Notes under the pieces: model-generated
Told to the model about the DNA's origin: nothing
The model's input: only the letters and a program-made list of their open reading frames with translations
Databases searched by the model: none
Assembly: GCA_963800415.1 (NCBI GenBank)
Contig: CAWDBS010000077.1
Span: 5,025 to 69,024, forward strand
Reading direction: 5' to 3'
Source: Palsa-504 sp963800415
GTDB lineage: Bacteria; Actinomycetota; Actinomycetes; Streptosporangiales; Streptosporangiaceae
DNA: 64,000 nt
Position numbers and translations under genes: made by a program
Shown: positions 16,995 through 25,880 of the stretch, piece by piece
How positions within the stretch are numbered: position 1 is the first letter of the stretch
Layout: every line of letters starts with the position of its first letter

Positions 16995-17947
16995 CCGGCC
17001 GGCCGCACCCATCCGCCAGGGCTTCGCCCCGGCGAGCTGCCGCGCGCCCGAAAACGCCCGCATTTCACGCCAGATCGCGCACCGGCTGTTCTCCGCGATC
17101 TCGATGAACTGGCGCGGCGGCCGCTGACCAGCCACGAAGTCATCGTCGAGACCATCGCCGCGACCACTACCCGCACCGGCCTGACCGTACGCGCGCAGCT
17201 CGACACCGGCTCCTACCTGACAGGTATCGAGATCAGCGACGAGGAGGTGGCCACATCCTGCCCATCACCCGCCACGACTTCCACGGCGACTGGAATTACT
17301 GCCTGCACCCGGACAGGGCCAGGCGCGGGGGCCCGCGGAACCGGGGCCGCAAGCCCCCGCCGGATGGGAGCGCGCTAGACGGGCTCGGTGAGCGTTGACC
17401 GTGTTGCCGTCCGAGGTCCTGATGATGTGGCCGCCACGCGGCTGACCCCGGAGGGCATATCGAGAGCAGGACCGGAACCAGCGGCGCGGCAGCGACCGGC
17501 AACGGGCACCCGAGCCGCCCCCCTCCCAAACTGACGCTCGCCGACCGGGTCCTGGCACCCTGCCCACCAGCACCTCGCTCTTCCATACCCCCTGCTGGCC
17601 AGCTGCTCGGCGTGGACCGGAGCACGTCAGCCGGCCGACCCAGGGACCGGACGCTGCTGGACGAGCAAAGGCTCGCCACCGCCGGACCGCCCGCAACCCG
17701 CCTCCACACACTCGCCGACATCTCCGCGTACGCCGCCAGCCAGGGCATCACGCCCGTGCCGGAATCGAAATAAGCGTGTTAATAATCGGCGAGCGTTGAC
17801 GTTGAGAGCTGCGTGTGGGGGCCGAGGAAGGCCGGCCCCCTGGACGTACCGCACTCGCCGCCTTGAGATCGCACACGTTCGAAATTCGCCGCCGACAGGA
17901 CAGCGGGCTGTGGCCGATGAGCAGACAGCAGGTCCCGGGCGCCCGGC

Positions 17948-18823
17948 CTAGGTACCTGCCGGGTGCCAGACGGTCTTGGTCTCCAGGTAGGAGAACATGC
18001 GCTCCAGGCCGGGCGTCAGCGTCCAGTCCTCCTCGCCCGCCCGGACGACCCGCTTGAGGTTCTCCGCCGCGGCGACGGCCAGGTCGTCGGCGAGTTCGGG
18101 GGACGCACCGCACAGGTCGATGGCGTTCACGTCCATGTGCGAGGCCAGCCAGGGGGCGATCTCGGCCGTACGCCCAGTCAGCACGTTGATCACGCCGCCC
18201 GGCACGTCGGAGGTCGCGAGTACCTCGGATAGCGATACCGCGGGCAGCGGGCTGCGCTCACTGGCCACCGCTACCACCGTGTTGCCGCTGACCACGGCAG
18301 GCGCGACCACGGAGACGAAGCCGAGCAGGCTCGAGGCTTGCGGCGCGATCACCGCGACAACGCCGGTCGGCTCGGGCAGCGAGAAGTTGAAGTAGGGCCC
18401 GGCAACCGGGTTGGCCGCCCCGCGCAGCTGGGCGAGCTTGTCCGCCCAGCCGGCGTACCAGACCCAGCGGTCGACGGCGGCATCCACCAACGCCTCGGCT
18501 TGCCGGGCCGTGAGCCCTTCGGCGCTGCGCACCTCGGCGACGAACTGAGCGCGGCGGCCCTCCAGCAGCTCGGCGACGCGGTACAGCACCTGCCCGCGGT
18601 TATAGGCGGTGGCCGCCGACCAGCCACCGGATGCCTTACGCGCGGCTGCGACGGCATCCCGCCCGTCCTTACGTGACGCCAGGGCGGCGTTGGCCAGGAA
18701 CCCGCCCTTGTGGTCGGTCACCGGGTAGGACCTTCCGCTCTCCGAGCGGGGAAAGGCGCCGCCGATATACAGCTTGTACGTTTTCCGCACGGCGATGCGG
18801 GTGGCAGCGACAGGGTCAGACAT
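17948..18823 (-). CDS. Truncated aldehyde dehydrogenase homologue lacking the catalytic part
   Basis: 291 residues. It aligns with the NAD-binding half of the aldehyde dehydrogenase fold: LYIGGAFPRSESGRSYPV, WYAGWADKLAQLRG, PEPTGVVAVIAPQASSLL and PAVVSGNTVVAVASE. The glutamate and the catalytic cysteine segment are absent. The frame is intact and the same short form occurs, as I recall, next to deoC in streptomycetes, so it is probably a genuine non-catalytic subunit, not a broken gene. Its ATG overlaps the stop of the preceding dehydrogenase by eight bases. Confidence 0.85.
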   Translation of the reverse strand: MSDPVAATRIAVRKTYKLYIGGAFPRSESGRSYPVTDHKGGFLANAALASRKDGRDAVAAARKASGGWSAATAYNRGQVLYRVAELLEGRRAQFVAEVRSAEGLTARQAEALVDAAVDRWVWYAGWADKLAQLRGAANPVAGPYFNFSLPEPTGVVAVIAPQASSLLGFVSVVAPAVVSGNTVVAVASERSPLPAVSLSEVLATSDVPGGVINVLTGRTAEIAPWLASHMDVNAIDLCGASPELADDLAVAAAENLKRVVRAGEEDWTLTPGLERMFSYLETKTVWHPAGT

Positions 18824-20252
18824 CGAGGTACGCCTCCAGCCCGTGCCGGCCGCCTTCCCGGCCGTAGCCGGATTCCTTGTAGCCTCCGAACGGCGACGTC
18901 GGATCGAACTTGTTGAACGTGTTCGCCCACACCACCCCGGCCCGCAGCCGGGAGGCCATCCACAAGATCAGCGATCCCTTCTCGGTCCATACCCCGGCCG
19001 ACAACCCGTACGGCGTGTTGTTGGCCTTCTCCACCGCCTCGGCCGGCGTCCGGAACGTCAGCACCGAGAGCACCGGTCCGAAGATCTCCTCCCGCGCGAT
19101 GCGGTGCGCCTGCGACACACCGGTGAATACCGTGGGCGGGAACCAGAAGCCCTTCACCGGCAGCTCGCACGGCGGTGACCAGCGCTGTGCGCCTTCCGCC
19201 TCGCCGACCTCGGACAACTCGCGGATCTTCGCCAGCTGGGCGGCGGAGTTGATGGCGCCGACGTCGGTGTTCTTGTCGAGCGGGTCGCCGAGCCGCAGGG
19301 TCGCCAGCCGCCGCCGCAGCGACGCCAGCACCTCGGAGTAGACGGACTCCTGCACCAGCAGCCGCGAGCCCGCGCAGCAGACGTGGCCCTGGTTGAAGAA
19401 GATGCCGTTCACGATGCCTTCGACCGCCTGGTCGACGGGCGCGTCCTCGAACACGATGTTGGCGGCCTTCCCGCCCAGTTCGAGGGTCACCTTCTTGCGC
19501 GAAGGAGCGCAGGCGCGGGCGATCTCCTTGCCGACTTCGGTGGAGCCGGTGAACGCAACTTTGTCGATGCCGGGATGGGTGACCAGCGCACGGCCGGTCT
19601 CCCCGGCCCCGGTGACGATGTTGACCACTCCCGGCGGCAGGCCGGCTTGCTGGCAGATTTCCGCGAAGGCCAGCGCGGTCAGCGGCGTCGTCTCGGCCGG
19701 CTTGAGCACCACCGTGTTGCCGCAGGCCAGCGCCGGCGCGATCTTCCAGGCCAGCATCAGCAGCGGGAAATTCCACGGGATAACCTGGCCAGCCACCCCG
19801 AGCGGACGCGGCGCCGGGCCGTAGCCGGCGTGCTCCAGCTTGTCGGCCCACCCGGCGTGGTAGAAGAAGTGCGCCGCGACCAGCGGGATGTCGACATCAC
19901 GCGACTCGCGGATGGGCTTGCCGTTATCGAGCGACTCGAGCACGGCGAGTTCACGCGCCCTCTCCTGAACGATCCGGGCGATCCGGAACAGGTACTTGGC
20001 TCGTTCCTTCCCCGGCAGCTGCGACCAGGTGTGCTCGTAGGCCTTGCGGGCGGCGGTCACCGCACGGTCCACGTCGGCGGGACCGGCCTCGGTCACCTCG
20101 GCCAGGACCTCCTCGGTGGCCGGCGAGATGGTCTTGAACGCGCGGCCGTCCACGCCCGGGCTGAACTCGCCGTCGATGAAGAGCCCGTAGGACTCGCGCA
20201 GCGAGACGATGGCCCGCGACTCCGGCGCCGGTGCGTACTCGAACTTGGGCAT
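18816..20252 (-). CDS. Aldehyde dehydrogenase (NAD-dependent)
   Basis: 478 residues from the ATG at 20252 (MPKFEYAPAPESRAI). Key parts: QVIPWNFPLLMLAWKIAPAL, GSTEVGKEIA, LELGGKAANIVFEDA with the catalytic Glu, and NQGHVCCAGSRLLV with the catalytic Cys. Position between deoC and the truncated homologue suggests it oxidises acetaldehyde released by DeoC, giving acetate. It starts one base after the deoC stop, so the two are coupled. Readings beyond 20252 run into deoC and are rejected. Confidence 0.94.
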   Translation of the reverse strand: MPKFEYAPAPESRAIVSLRESYGLFIDGEFSPGVDGRAFKTISPATEEVLAEVTEAGPADVDRAVTAARKAYEHTWSQLPGKERAKYLFRIARIVQERARELAVLESLDNGKPIRESRDVDIPLVAAHFFYHAGWADKLEHAGYGPAPRPLGVAGQVIPWNFPLLMLAWKIAPALACGNTVVLKPAETTPLTALAFAEICQQAGLPPGVVNIVTGAGETGRALVTHPGIDKVAFTGSTEVGKEIARACAPSRKKVTLELGGKAANIVFEDAPVDQAVEGIVNGIFFNQGHVCCAGSRLLVQESVYSEVLASLRRRLATLRLGDPLDKNTDVGAINSAAQLAKIRELSEVGEAEGAQRWSPPCELPVKGFWFPPTVFTGVSQAHRIAREEIFGPVLSVLTFRTPAEAVEKANNTPYGLSAGVWTEKGSLILWMASRLRAGVVWANTFNKFDPTSPFGGYKESGYGREGGRHGLEAYLDV

Positions 20253-20253
20253 G

Positions 20254-21150
20254 TCAGTCCAGGGTGAAATAGTCGGGACCCGAGTAGCGGCCGGTGGCCA
20301 TCTTGGTCCGCTGCATGAGCAGGTCATTCAGCAGGCTGGAAGCACCCAGGCGGAACCAGCGGGGATCCAGCCAGTCTTCCCCCGCCGTCTCGTTGACCAG
20401 GACCAGGTAGCGGAGGGCGTCCTTGGCGGTGCGGATGCCGCCGGCCGGCTTGACGCCGACCTGCCGGCCGTTCGTCTCGCGGAAGTCGCGCACGGCTTCC
20501 AGCATGACCAGGGTCACCGGGAGGGTGGCGGCCGGGGCGACCTTGCCGGTCGAGGTCTTGATGAAATCGGCGCCGGCCAGCATGGCCAGCCAGGACGCGC
20601 GCCGCACGTTGTCCAGCGTCACCAGCTCGCCGGTCTCCAGGATCACCTTGAGATGGGCCACGCCGCAGGCATCCTTGACCGCGGTGATCTCGTCGAAGAC
20701 CTGCTGGTAGCGCCCGGCCAGGAAGGCGCCGCGGTCGATCACCATGTCCACCTCGTCGGCCCCGGCCGCGACCGCGTACTTCACGTCGGCCAGCTTGATG
20801 TCCAGGCTGGTCCGCCCGCTGGGGAACGCGGTGGCCACGCTGGCCACGTGCACCCCGCTGCCGCTGAGCTCAGCCGCCGCGACGTGGGCCAGGTCCGGGT
20901 ATACGCAGACGGCGGCGACCATCGGCGCGGTCGGGTCGGCGGGGTCGGGGCGCTTGGCCTTCGCGCACAGCGCGCGGACCTTGCCCGGCGTGTCCTGGCC
21001 CTCCAGCGTGGTCAGGTCGATCATGGAGATGGCGGTGTCGAGCGCCCACTGCTTGGCCGTGGTCTTGATGGACCGGCTGGCCAGCATGGCCGCGCGTGCC
21101 TCCGCCCCTACCCGGTCCACCCCGGGCAGCCCGTGCAGGAACATTCGCAA
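20254..21150 (-). CDS. deoC: Deoxyribose-phosphate aldolase
   Basis: 298 residues. FIKTSTGK holds the Schiff-base lysine K198, and GVKPAGGIR is the second lysine motif; DEVDMVIDRGAFLAG is also typical of DeoC. The enzyme splits 2-deoxyribose-5-phosphate into glyceraldehyde-3-phosphate and acetaldehyde. It leads a three-gene operon with two aldehyde dehydrogenase genes, junctions of one and minus eight bases. Longer than the E. coli enzyme by an N-terminal extension, as in other actinobacteria. Possible phosphopentomutase partner is not in the window. Confidence 0.95.
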   Translation of the reverse strand: MRMFLHGLPGVDRVGAEARAAMLASRSIKTTAKQWALDTAISMIDLTTLEGQDTPGKVRALCAKAKRPDPADPTAPMVAAVCVYPDLAHVAAAELSGSGVHVASVATAFPSGRTSLDIKLADVKYAVAAGADEVDMVIDRGAFLAGRYQQVFDEITAVKDACGVAHLKVILETGELVTLDNVRRASWLAMLAGADFIKTSTGKVAPAATLPVTLVMLEAVRDFRETNGRQVGVKPAGGIRTAKDALRYLVLVNETAGEDWLDPRWFRLGASSLLNDLLMQRTKMATGRYSGPDYFTLD

Positions 21151-21550
21151 CTCTGGGATGGCCCGCTCTGGGATGGCCCCGTCGGTGCACTCATACGGTC
21201 ATTCTTACCCACGGCCGGGACCATTCCTCACCAACGACACCCTGGCCGGCGGATCGTGCTGTGCCGGGGCGGTGGAGCCGCCCGGCTGCTCCGGTCACCG
21301 ACGGGCAGACCGTGTTACCCGGCCCGCTGACCAGGGCCGTTCTGCCGCGCTAATACGTTTGGCGGCGGCTGCGTATCTACCTCCATGACGCACGACTTCT
21401 GCCCGCCACCGCCGGGTGACCGATTGCGGCCAGTCCGTGGCGCTGACCGCATCCTGCCGTCAGTGATGCGGGTTCGATCGTCAGTGACGCGGGTACGAGC
21501 CGGCTTGTACCCGCCTCGGACCGTGAGTGATTTGCGCCGATCACTATCAC
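21151..21550. other. Intergenic region upstream of deoC, before the IS5-type element
   Basis: No gene recognised. CTCTGGGATGGCCC is repeated near 21152 and 21168, right in front of deoC. CGTCAGTGATGCGGGT and CGTCAGTGACGCGGGT occur at about 21459 and 21479. Reading frames here lack codon bias. It presumably contains the deoC promoter. Confidence 0.5.
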
Positions 21551-22809
21551 TGAGCTTCTTTCATCCTGGGTTTCCGCAGGTTATGTGGCGGTTTGACAGG
21601 CTTGGGCGTGGTTCTTCTCTGGTCTTCGGGGGCGGGCTGAGCGGGCCTGGGGTACGGCCGTGACGGCGGCAGCGGTGTTGCGGCCCGGTAACGATCCGGG
21701 CGGGTCACGCAGCGCGGAGGGCGGCGAACGGGTCGTGTTCCATGTAGTGCAGGGCCAGGACCGCCTTGACCATGGCGGTGCACTCCTCCGGGCGGCAGCG
21801 CAGCTCGCTGGCCAGGACTTTCCAGTACTTCAGGCGGGCGTTGCCGCGTTCGCCGACGCAGCGGAGCTGGGCCTGCAGCCGGTTCGCGGCCCGCTGCGCG
21901 GCAGTCAGGTCTTCCCGCGGCTTGCGGCGGCCGGTGACCACGTCCTTGTCCAGGCCGAGATAGCCCAGGTCAGCGAAAAGACCGAGGAACCGGAGGATGC
22001 CCCGGCGATGCCGGCCTTCCGCGCCGCGGTGACATCGACGGTGGCGCCCGGGGCCGGCGCGGCGGCCCACAGCAGTTCCCCGGCCGGGGAGCACACGGTC
22101 TGCACGTTCAGCCCGTGCCGCTTGTGCTTCCCGGAGTAGAAGGCCCGCTGGCCTCCTGTTTTCCGCCCGGACGTCACGGTGGGCACATGCACGCCGTCGA
22201 CGATCAGGTAGTCCCAGCCCATTTTCACCGCCAGCCGGGCCACGTCCTTCAGGCTGATCCGCCGGCCCCGGTCCGCCAGCACGCTGATCCCTTCCGCGAC
22301 ATCCCGCCAGCACGTGGCCGGCGAGACCCCGAACCCGGCGGCCAGCTCCGCGTACGTCAGGTTCGTCCGCAGGAACGCGATCACCAGCACCGCCTGCGCC
22401 AGCGGGGACAGCAGCCGCCACCGCGTCCCGTTCCGCTCATGCGGCCGCCGCAGCGACCCCGCGAGATCAACGCAGGTCCCGGCGCTGACCTTCACCCCGG
22501 CGCGGAACAGGGCATACCCCGCCGCGGTCCGCTCGGGCGTGAACGACGTTCCCTGATATACAGTCATGACGGCTCCTGGACCGGGATGATTCGACACCAA
22601 TCCGTGTACCAGGAGCCGCTCGCGTTCACAGGGGCATCACCAGCCGCTGCCGTAACGTGATCATCTTCCGCCCGGATCGTTACCGGCAGCCCGCCCCCGG
22701 CACCCGTACCGCCTGGGCCGGCCCGGGACCCGGGCTAGCCAGCGGCAAAGAGATCCCGTGACCTGTCAAACAGCCGCTGCGCTGCGCAAACGAGGATGAA
22801 ACAAGCTCA
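21551..22809 (-). mobile_element. IS5-type insertion sequence with two tiers of inverted repeats
   Basis: Inner repeats are perfect over 19 bp: CCGGTAACGATCCGGGCGG at 21685-21703 and inverted at 22668-22686. Outside them is a weaker repeat of about 50 bp: TGAGCTTCTTTCATCC at 21551 against TGAGCTTGTTTCATCC read back from 22809, with a shared TTTGACAGG further in. The transposase gene lies inside both. The outer repeats may be the true ends, or an older element that was hit. It abuts the headless STAND gene. Confidence 0.75.
21705..22567 (-). pseudogene. IS5-family transposase (HTH_Tnp_4/DDE_Tnp_4 type), frameshifted
   Basis: Start at 22567 (MTVYQGTSFTPERTAAGY). The N-terminal HTH is LTYAELAAGFGVSPATCWRD. 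The DDE part begins YLIVDGVHVPT and continues FYSGKHKRHGLNVQTVCSP. Near 22000 the frame shifts: FADLGYLGLDKDVVTGRRKP and RGNARLKYWKVLASELRC lie in another frame ending at 21705. One indel disables the single-frame product unless frameshifting is programmed. Confidence 0.85.
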
Positions 22810-25029
22810 ATGAGAACTACGGGGAGCTGGCGGTCCTGGTGCTCGATCAGTTCGAGGAGCTGATCCGTCACCAGAGGCTGTTCTTCAAGCGGGCGATGGA
22901 CTGGGTGGTCGAGCTCAACAGCAGATATGACATCCACGTCGTCATCTCGCTCCGTTCGGAGTATGTACACCGCCTCAAGGCGCTGAACGCTCAGATCCGG
23001 CCGTTCTCGATGTCCACGTTCGAGCTGGAGCCGCTGACCGCAGCCGAGCACATCCGCGACATCATCGCCAGCGGCAATCCGGGGCAGGTGGGCAGTACCG
23101 CCTCGCTTGATCAAGACGCCGGCCAGGCTCAGCGGGCCGAAAGATGACGGCGTCGGCCTGGCCATCTCCCTCGAGGCCATCGAGCTGCTGCTGGCCGAGT
23201 GGAAGACGATGCAGCAAGCCGAGCTCCGCGCCGCGGACGTCGGACTGCTGCACCTGCAAGGTGCGCTTTACGCCCTGCACGCCCGGGCCAAGCCCACCGC
23301 GATCAAGGCCGGCCACGTCCGGGAGATGATGGCGGCCGCGGCGGCCCGGCACCGGGATGTCTTCACGCTCGGCCTGATCGAATCCGTCGCGCGCAAACTC
23401 GACCTGTGCGAGGAGGCCTGCCGGGACGAGGACCAGGCCAGCAGCCTCGACGAGTTCCTGATCGACGGCACCCGCGCAGTGGTGCGGCGCACCGTGGCGC
23501 ACCTGTCCAGCGGCGGATTCAAGCTCGACCGTGAGGCGTGGGACCTAGCCAGGCTCGCGCTCGAACGTGAGCTCCGGATCTTGAAGGAGGTTCCGGTCAA
23601 GGCGGCGGAACGGGCCTTCCGGGTGATCTACGGCCTCAGCGCGGCCAGCACGCCCACGGCCTCTGCGGCTGTCGACCTGCTCAACGTCTCGCGCCCGGCG
23701 GTCGCGGCGAAGGCCAAGATGCAGACGTCGGCGGACGGTGCCCAGGCCACATCGCTCAGCGAACTCGGGATCGCGCTGTCGCCGTGGGAGGTCGATCCGG
23801 ACGGGCTGTCGGCCGGCCCGATGTTCGGCTACCCGGCGCACGAGGTGGTCATCGAGGAACTGCGGCGCTTCGCGTTCGCGCTCGAATGGCTGACCACCTC
23901 GTCATTGATACGGCCGACTTCGCCCGCAGTGGATTCCACCATGCTGTCGCTGATACATGACGGATTCGGCGAGGCGCTGGAGAAATGGGCCGATTCGGAG
24001 CGCACCGGGCAGGCCGAGGCGCTCGTGCTGCTGACCGGCGCCCAGGGAGACGTCTTCGACTGGACCCGCGACGACGGAAGTAACTGGCCGCAATTCAACG
24101 GCCTGGATTCCGATCGCACGATCGTGAACCTGCGGTGGCGCAACTGCCGGGTCACGGCCCGGTTCCGGCATATCGTGCTGGCCAACTGCGACTTCCGCGG
24201 GACTCGATTCGAGAACTGCTATTTCGAAGGCGCGGTGTTCGTCAACTGCCTGCTGGACGGAGCGACGTTCGGCGACTGTAACATCGTCGGGCCGGTGAGC
24301 GCGCCGGCCACGGCGTACGACACCGAGGGAATGCCGTCATTCGCTATCGCCGGGCTCGACGCGTCAACGCGGGCCGCCCTGAGTCACTACCGCGGCGCGG
24401 ACTTCTCCGGCTCAGTCCTGTATTCGGTGACGTCAGGGATAGCGGTAACCAGCCGGCCCGGGCACCGTCCGAAACTGCTCGAGTGGGCGCCCCAGCGCGG
24501 CGGCCTGACCATGTACGGCGGCCGGCTGAGCTCGCTCATGGTCCGCAGCGGGCGGTTCCGGGATGGCGGCGAGCTTGCGCTGCGCCATATCGCCGGGTCA
24601 TCGCTCGATATCACCGAGCAAGACGCCGCGAAGATCCATGTCTTCGGCGCCTCTATCCGCGGGCTGTCCATCAGCCGTCGGCTGAGCGATCCGGACGAGC
24701 AGCAGCAGGGCGAGATCGAGCTGACGGTGCAGAGTTCTGTACTCGCCAACACATGGTTCGACGAAGGGCTCACCGGGACGGCGCGATTCGACAACAGCGT
24801 GGTGTGGCAGCTGCTGAACGTGAGCGAACCCAGCCGCTACCGGGTCACGCTGGAGAATTGCACCCGGTACGGAGCCGTCAACATAGGTGACGCATCGGAT
24901 GCGGGGCCGCGGGCCGCCTTCGCTGAAGATGGCATCGCCGACCGCTCCGAGCTCGTGCATCAGGCCCGGCTCATGGCTTACCGCCGAGGCCCGGCCATGG
25001 TGGAGCTAGATGAGATGCGGCGACAGTAG
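22810..25029 (+). pseudogene. Headless STAND NTPase (nSTAND1-like) fused to pentapeptide repeats
   Basis: The 5' end abuts the IS5-type element and lacks the Walker A part. It opens with ELAVLVLDQFEELIRHQ, a Walker B typical of nSTAND1 NTPases, and SLRSEYVHRLK, the sensor arginine segment. The frame shifts near 23095, then runs open to 25029 through helical STAND sequence (residues about 1-310) into a pentapeptide-repeat-like domain (VLANCDFRGTRFENCYFEGA and similar, A/N-x-x-F pattern). STAND NTPases often sense phage or stress and drive an effector domain. Without nucleotide-binding loop it should be dead. Its stop overlaps the convergent carbamoyltransferase pseudogene. Confidence 0.75.
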
Positions 25030-25875
25030 CATCTCGATCAGTGCCATCCGCACGAACAGCGCGTCGTCGCTCTGCTGGAACATCCGGATACGCGGATCGG
25101 GACGGGCGCTGGTCGCGATCTCGTCGATGACGGGCATCGGCGACAGCACCACCGCGTGGCGCGGCGGGCCGCGAGCGCCTTCCGGTCGACTCTCAGCCGC
25201 GCCCGGCCCGGCTCGTCGAGCGCGCCATGCCAGATGCCGGCCACGTAGAGTACGTCGACATCGTCGAGTTCCCACGGCTCACGGAATCCGGCGGTGACCT
25301 CGGTGCCGTCGCACAGCCGCCGGTCGGAGATCGGCAAGAGCCGGCCGGGCTGGAAGCGCGTGAACAGCCGGGCCAGGCTGCGCACGGCACGCATCCGCGG
25401 GTCACCGCAGATCGCGACGGTTAGCTGCGACACCGGCCCGCACGCCTGCTCGATCGCATACAGGTCGATGAGGGCCTGGGACGGATGCTCGCCGGCAGGG
25501 CCGTGTCCCCTCCGTTGATGAAGCTGCTGACCAGCAGTTCCTTCAGCGGGATGCCGTCGAGTGGGCGGCAGGCGCGGGCGATGACGAGGTCCACGTTGCC
25601 GCTGACCACGCGGAGTGTGTCTGTCCACGCCTCGGGCATCGCGACCTCGCTCGCGCGCCGGTCGGCGATCTCGATGGATTGCCCGCCCAGCCGGGCGGCG
25701 GCCGCAGCGAAGCCGACCCTGGTCCGCAGGGACGCTTCCAGGAACAGCAGCCCCACTATTGGCGACCGCTTCAATTCGGCGGGCGCCCGTCGCGGAAGTC
25801 CGTGGCCCGCGACAGCATCCGCCGGATTTCCTCGGTGCCAAGGTCGTTGACTCCTACGACCGCCCGGTGGGACAC
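25006..25875 (-). pseudogene. Aspartate-carbamoyltransferase-like gene, frameshifted
   Basis: Parts of one carbamoyltransferase are spread over three frames. VVGVNDLGTEEIRRMLSRA opens it (start about 25875, GTG). Then LFLEASLRTRVGFAAAAARL matches the carbamoyl-phosphate loop (normally S-T-R-T; here S-L-R-T). FINGGDTA and HPSQALIDLYAIEQACGP follow in two frames, then LSPMPVIDEIATSARPDPR and VRMALIEMLL. At least three indels. The usual pyr genes are absent, and it follows the radical SAM gene by five bases, so it probably served a special pathway, not pyrimidine synthesis (inference). Confidence 0.8.
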
Positions 25876-25880
25876 GGCGT

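Larger units (their letters stand above)
15537..17072 (+). mobile_element. IS110-family insertion sequence inside the ISAzo13 transposase gene
   Basis: About 1536 bp. Left junction AACAAG / TGCGCATGAC; right junction CACGCCAG / ATCGCGCACC. AG precedes both junctions, as expected for the shared core dinucleotide of IS110-type recombination. There are no evident terminal inverted repeats or longer target duplications, also as expected. The transposase (15754-16994) has the same orientation as the host gene. The left non-coding end is 217 bp. Confidence 0.85.
14569..17773 (+). pseudogene. ISAzo13-type transposase, frameshifted and split by an IS110 insertion
   Basis: The first part (14569-15536) reads MRVAEGFEESLSAKF..., shifts frame once near 14655, then continues through VISVDTKKKEKVGNF and ITADAGGSNGYRTR, both typical of this DDE family. 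A one-base insertion near 15516 shifts it again before GTSKWNK. The coding sequence resumes at 17073 with IAHRLFSAISMNWRG and PLTSHEVIVETIAATTTR, passes LPITRHDFHGDWNYCLHP near 17265-17325, then a short HTH-like region, and ends PESK-stop at 17773. Removing 15537-17072 rejoins KWNK to IAHRLF, so the insertion point is clear. Not functional as it stands. Confidence 0.85.
14525..17790 (+). mobile_element. ISAzo13-type insertion sequence, interrupted
   Basis: Contains a transposase gene (14569-17773) split by an IS110-family element at 15537-17072. Ends are approximate. The left end has GGTGATTAACCCGTAGC near 14529; the inverse of 17773-17789 reads CGATTATTAACACGCTT, a plausible imperfect terminal repeat (shared ATTAAC-CG core). 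Without the inner element the copy would be about 1.7 kb. Confidence 0.65.
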
